The notes below the pieces were generated by a model that was given only the letters and a program-made list of their open reading frames with translations, was not told where the DNA came from and made no database searches. The position numbers and the translations under genes were made by a program. 64,000 nucleotides of DNA from Azoarcus olearius (GTDB lineage Bacteria > Pseudomonadota > Gammaproteobacteria > Burkholderiales > Rhodocyclaceae): the NCBI RefSeq assembly GCF_001682385.1, contig NZ_CP016210.1, positions 310,001 to 374,000 on the forward strand. The letters run 5' to 3'. This document shows, in pieces, positions 60,590 to 64,000 of the stretch. The number at the start of each line of letters is the position of its first letter. Positions within the stretch are counted from its first letter, which is position 1.

Positions 60590-61585
60590 TCACAGCCCTG
60601 TGAGCGCGCTTGAGGCGGGGGTCGCCGCGGCGGCGTCCAGCTCGGCCGCCACCTCGGCGTGCAGCCAGGCCACAAAGCGCTGCAACAGCGGGGTGGGCGC
60701 CGGGGTGAGCGGCCACACCAGCCAGAACCGCCAGCGCTTGGGCGTGCCGTCGGGCGCCAGCCCGAGCGAGGGCGGCTTGCCCTGGCCCGGTCCGTAAAGC
60801 AGTGGCACCTCGATATCGAAGGGTTTCAGCAGGCGGCCTTCGCGCACGGCGCGCATCGCCAGGCTGCGGCGCGCCAGCGCCACGCCCTGGCCGTCGATGG
60901 CTGCCTGCACCAGCAGGCCGGAGTCGCTCAGCACCAGCCCGCGCGAGGGCTCCGGCCAGTCCAGCCCGGCGGCGCGGAACCACGGCAGCCAGTCCTCGCC
61001 CACCGAACGCAGCAGCGGCAGCCCCGCCAGCCCGGCCGGGGTGCGCGGCACGCCGCCGGCAAAGTGCGGGCTCACCACCGGGAACATCACGTCGTCCATC
61101 AACAGCTCGCTATGCACCCCGCTGTAGCCGCCGAAACCCCAGCGGATCGCGAGGTCGGTGCCGTCGCGGGCGAAATCGGTGATCGCGTCGGACGACAGCA
61201 CGTTGAGTTCGCAGCCGGGATTGGCGTCGAGAAAGGCCGCCAGGCGCGGCGCTAGCCAGCGTCCGGCGAAGGACGGCATCACGCTGACCGAGAGCCGGTC
61301 CGGGCGCAGGTGGCGGCGCAGCCCCGCGACGGCGTCGGCGATGCCGCGCAGCGCGCCGTTGGTGGCCTGCAGCAGCGCCTCGCCAGCGGGCGTCAGGCGC
61401 AGCCCGCGCGCATCGCGCGCGAACAGCGCGAGTCCGAGCTGCGCTTCGAGCGCGCGGATCTGGTGGCTGACCGCGCCGTGGGTGACGTGCAGCTCGTCGG
61501 CGGCGCGGCTGAAGCTGAGCAGCCGCGCGGCGGCCTCGAAGCTGCGCAGCGCGGGCAGGGGCGGGAGTTTTCCTGGAGCTTCCAT
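60590..61585 (-). CDS. LysR-family regulator (GcvA-like)
   Basis: This 331-aa regulator has an N-terminal winged HTH (LRSFEAAARLLSFSRAADELHVTHGAVSHQIRALEAQLGLALF) of the GcvA/AmpR type and a periplasmic-binding-like effector domain (SVMPSFAGRWLAPRLAAF...). It has an extended C-terminus. It is divergent from the hemerythrin gene with 215 bp between, a likely control region for both. Confidence 0.9.
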   Translation of the reverse strand: MEAPGKLPPLPALRSFEAAARLLSFSRAADELHVTHGAVSHQIRALEAQLGLALFARDARGLRLTPAGEALLQATNGALRGIADAVAGLRRHLRPDRLSVSVMPSFAGRWLAPRLAAFLDANPGCELNVLSSDAITDFARDGTDLAIRWGFGGYSGVHSELLMDDVMFPVVSPHFAGGVPRTPAGLAGLPLLRSVGEDWLPWFRAAGLDWPEPSRGLVLSDSGLLVQAAIDGQGVALARRSLAMRAVREGRLLKPFDIEVPLLYGPGQGKPPSLGLAPDGTPKRWRFWLVWPLTPAPTPLLQRFVAWLHAEVAAELDAAAATPASSALTGL

Positions 61586-61800
61586 GGGCGGGGCTGGCGC
61601 AAGCGTAGCGAGACGGCATTTTCGCCGGAAAGCGCGGGACGATGCCCACGCGCAGACGGAAGGTTTTTCCCTGCGGTGTCGTCATTTTCCTGCCGGATGC
61701 CCCGTGCGACGGCGCGGCCGCGCCGGCAGCGCGGGAGCGGCTTTTGCACCGCTGTCCGAGGTGCGGTCGATGCGCCGCCGTTTTCGACAGGAGAAGCGAG

Positions 61801-62268
61801 ATGAACAAATCCAGTTTGCCGACCGGACTGAAGGATGTGCTGGGTGCCCTGCTGGAAGACCACCGCGAGGCCAAGAAGCTGTTCAAGGACTTCGAAAAGG
61901 CCAAGAGCAGCGAGGAAAAGGAAGAGATCGCGCGCACCGTCTGTGAGGCGCTGACGCTGCATACCCAGCTGGAGGAGGAGTTCTTCTACCCGGCGGTGCG
62001 CGAACTCGAGTCCGACTCGATCAAGGCGCTGCTGGACGAGGCCGAGGTGGAGCACGCTTCGGCGAAGGAGCTGATCCAGCAGATCGAAGGCATCGGTGCC
62101 GACGATGCGCTGTTCGAGGCCAAGGTGACCGTGCTGGGCGAGTACGTCAGCCACCACATCCGCGAGGAAGAAGAGGAGTTGTTCCCCAAGCTTGTCGAGG
62201 AGAAGGTGGACCTGCGCGAGGTGGGCGCGGCGATGGAGGAAAAGCGGAACGAGCTGGTCGCGCACTGA
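61801..62268 (+). CDS. Hemerythrin-domain protein
   Basis: This 155-aa four-helix HHE protein has His/Glu ligands in LLEDHREAKKLF, LTLHTQLEEEFFYPAV, EVEHASAKELIQ and VSHHIREEEEELFPKLV. Such non-heme diiron proteins bind O2 or respond to nitrosative or oxidative stress. The ATG at 61801 has AGGAGAAGCGAG upstream; an in-frame extension upstream lacks similarity. Confidence 0.9.
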   Translation: MNKSSLPTGLKDVLGALLEDHREAKKLFKDFEKAKSSEEKEEIARTVCEALTLHTQLEEEFFYPAVRELESDSIKALLDEAEVEHASAKELIQQIEGIGADDALFEAKVTVLGEYVSHHIREEEEELFPKLVEEKVDLREVGAAMEEKRNELVAH

Positions 62269-62292
62269 CCGCCCGTTCCTGCCCGCCGGGGT

Positions 62293-63621
62293 TCAGAGAT
62301 GGACGATCTGAGGCTGCTGCGCCGTGGTGTAGGCCGCTGCCAGATGGGCGCGCGTCTCCTTGTAGCGCGCCCAGTCGAAGCGGCGCAGGAAGCCGACGGC
62401 GGCTTCCGCGCCGCGCCGGAACAGGTCGAGCTTGGCCTCGTCGGGCATCTCGAACTTCAGCCAGTCGTGGTCCGCGGTGTCGATGCAGGCCACCAGTTGC
62501 TTGAAGTCGGGGTTGCGGCGGATGAACTCGTAGTCCAGGCAGTGGCGCGCGGAGTTGAAGGTCTGCGTGATCAGCTTGGCGAGCTTGTTCACATCGTGGC
62601 TGCGTTCGTCCCACTGCAGCTTCACGCCGAAGGTGGGCCGTGCCGGCACCTTGTTGGGGCGGTGGAACACGTCGATCGGGAAGTTGGACAGCACGCCGCC
62701 ATCGACGAACACCGCGCGCGGCGGCGGAAAGCGTGCGGGCTTCAGATCGTCGTCGCCCATCCCCGCGAGGTCGCGCCACAGCGCCTCGTGGGCGGCGTCG
62801 CGGATGCGGATCGGCCTGGTCACCGGCTTGAAGAACACCGGGATCGACATCGAGCAGCGCACGTAGTCGGCCGGGTTCACCTGGTCCGGCTCGTCCCAGT
62901 ACAGCGCGGCCATGCAGGGAAATTCCACCTTGGTCTCGGTCGCCACGTCGGCCGCCACCACGCACAGGTAGTCCGCCGCCGGATCGAGCGGCGCCAGCCG
63001 CGCTTCGCCGCGCAGCTGGGACTCGCGCTGCGGGCTGTCCTCGCGCAGGTGCCAGCCGGCCGGCGTGGTCGCCATCCGCGCGCGCAGCTGCGCGGTGGTG
63101 TGGACGCCGTGGGCCCGCAGCACGTCCTCGGTCAGCCAGCGGTGGAAGCGGTCGCCGCGGTTCAGCCCGATCATCTCGTCCAGGTTGTCGAGGATCTGCA
63201 TGCCCTTCCACGCCAGCTTGGCCAGCCCCGGGCGCTTGAGCAGGGTGTCGATGAAGTCGGCCGCATCCTCGTCGTCGTCGTCCTTGCCGTCGATGAAATC
63301 CGCCATCGGCATGTTGGCGACGATCTCGATCAGGCGGTCGCTCTTGGCGGCGGCGGGCACGTCGAGCGCGGCCAGCGCCAGCGCGGTGATCGAGCCGGCC
63401 GACGCGCCGCCGAGGCCGACGAAGCGCAGCCCGGCCTTTTCCAGCACGTGGATGTAGCCGAGCAGCGCGACACCGAGCACGCCGCCGCCCTCCATCACCA
63501 GGTCGACGTACTGGTAGCCCTCGCCGTCCAGCGTGTCGCTGTAGCGGCGGCGGTCCAGCCCTTCGGCGGTCATTGCCGCCAGCGCCGCGTCCGCCGCGCG
63601 GTGAAAGTCTGCTGCGTTCAT
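62293..63621 (-). CDS. Patatin-like phospholipase
   Basis: This 442-aa acyl hydrolase has the oxyanion-hole motif MEGGGVLG (43-50), the nucleophile elbow GASAG (S74) and the dyad Asp in FVDGGVLSNFP (about 311). An acidic insert (GKDDDDEDAAD) follows the first domain. No signal peptide is seen, so it is cytoplasmic or a secreted effector by another route. It is divergent from a second patatin-like gene. Confidence 0.88.
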   Translation of the reverse strand: MNAADFHRAADAALAAMTAEGLDRRRYSDTLDGEGYQYVDLVMEGGGVLGVALLGYIHVLEKAGLRFVGLGGASAGSITALALAALDVPAAAKSDRLIEIVANMPMADFIDGKDDDDEDAADFIDTLLKRPGLAKLAWKGMQILDNLDEMIGLNRGDRFHRWLTEDVLRAHGVHTTAQLRARMATTPAGWHLREDSPQRESQLRGEARLAPLDPAADYLCVVAADVATETKVEFPCMAALYWDEPDQVNPADYVRCSMSIPVFFKPVTRPIRIRDAAHEALWRDLAGMGDDDLKPARFPPPRAVFVDGGVLSNFPIDVFHRPNKVPARPTFGVKLQWDERSHDVNKLAKLITQTFNSARHCLDYEFIRRNPDFKQLVACIDTADHDWLKFEMPDEAKLDLFRRGAEAAVGFLRRFDWARYKETRAHLAAAYTTAQQPQIVHL

Positions 63622-63715
63622 CTTCGTCTCCCTCCCCAGGGGGCCGGCGGGTGCCGGCGCCTTACCCGTTCAACATAGACCCGGGCAGCCGGAAGGCAAC
63701 CGGAGGATGGAAGTC

Positions 63716-64000
63716 ATGAACCACACCGAACCGCTCCCCGTCGCGCTGATCCTGGGCGGTGGCCTCGCCCTCGGCGCCTACCAGGCCGGCGTGCTCGCCG
63801 CGCTCGAAACCTCGCGCGAGGTGCGCATCGTCGCCGTTACCGGGGCCTCGATCGGCGCCATCAACGGCGCCCTGCTGGCCGGCAACCGGCCGGCCGAGCG
63901 GGTGAACCGCCTGCGCGGCTTCTGGGACCGGGTGACGACCGACCTTGCGCCCGGCTGGTTAGAACCCGCCGGGCGCACCGGCCCCTTTCGCCACGCCCGC
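63716..64000 (+). CDS. Patatin-like phospholipase, N-terminal part (cut by window end)
   Basis: The 95 visible residues carry the patatin oxyanion motif LGGGLALGAYQAG and the nucleophile elbow TGASIG (S45). It starts at ATG 63716 with CGGAGG 11 nt upstream. It is a different subfamily from its divergent neighbour. The catalytic Asp lies beyond the window. Confidence 0.85.
   Translation, partial: MNHTEPLPVALILGGGLALGAYQAGVLAALETSREVRIVAVTGASIGAINGALLAGNRPAERVNRLRGFWDRVTTDLAPGWLEPAGRTGPFRHAR

Overview
The window looks like a chromosomal segment of a high-GC (about 70%) betaproteobacterium of the Rhodocyclales (Azoarcus / Thauera / Aromatoleum / Zoogloea type). The reasons are an aerobic phenylacetate cluster in the order paaY-paaN(Z) / paaG-H-I-K-A-B-C-D-E, which I recall from Azoarcus evansii, a PEP-CTERM-type exported protein, several proteobacterial DUF families, and strong GC3 bias that opens long antisense frames. 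No tRNA, rRNA, CRISPR array, insertion sequence or prophage was seen.

Layout. 1-5510: an RND heavy-metal efflux operon (adaptor, pump, DUF3240, outer-membrane factor). 5656-9279: a B12-dependent radical SAM gene and an ECF sigma / DUF3106 / small membrane protein operon divergent from a secreted repeat protein. 9405-11220: a possible CyaA/ExoY-like nucleotidyl-cyclase domain protein, an orphan, and a PEP-CTERM-like protein. 11425-15831: a four-gene cassette DUF3348 - DUF802 - OmpA - DUF2894, whose middle two proteins look like a MotA/MotB or ZorA/ZorB type ion-driven motor with a very long coiled tail. 15828-26100: a minus-strand dialkylresorcinol-like biosynthetic cluster (serine hydrolase, DarA, DarB, unknown, BtrH-like acyltransferase, ABC ATPase, ABC permease, ACP, ketosynthase, ketosynthase-like partner), with a VapBC-type toxin-antitoxin pair lodged between the ABC ATPase and permease genes.

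26380-28316: a TerB-like protein, a metallo-beta-lactamase-fold hydrolase and a cupin. 28322-41120: the phenylacetate catabolon. paaY and paaN point left; paaGHIK-ABCDE, a TetR regulator (probable paaR) and a beta-ketoadipyl-CoA-type thiolase point right. The divergent promoter carries a perfect FNR-type box and a perfect TetR-type dyad, suggesting control by both oxygen and phenylacetyl-CoA. 41246-46172: a LivK-LivH-LivMG(fusion)-LivF uptake operon, probably for the aromatic acid.

46593-55546: housekeeping genes: HU, a DEAD-box helicase with a leader of about 340 nt, ribE-ribBA-ribH-nusB, cutA-dsbD, a nitronate-monooxygenase-like flavoprotein and DUF1992. 55666-64000: a ferric reductase interrupted by a frameshift in a T7 tract, DUF3025, TetR plus a divergent branched-chain-type binding protein, DUF3291, LysR, a hemerythrin and two divergent patatin-like lipases (the last cut by the window end).

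A roughly 100-bp GC-rich palindromic repeat recurs at 5531, 28981 (inverted; one mismatch), 46181 (diverged) and as a half-copy at 36395 inside the paa operon.
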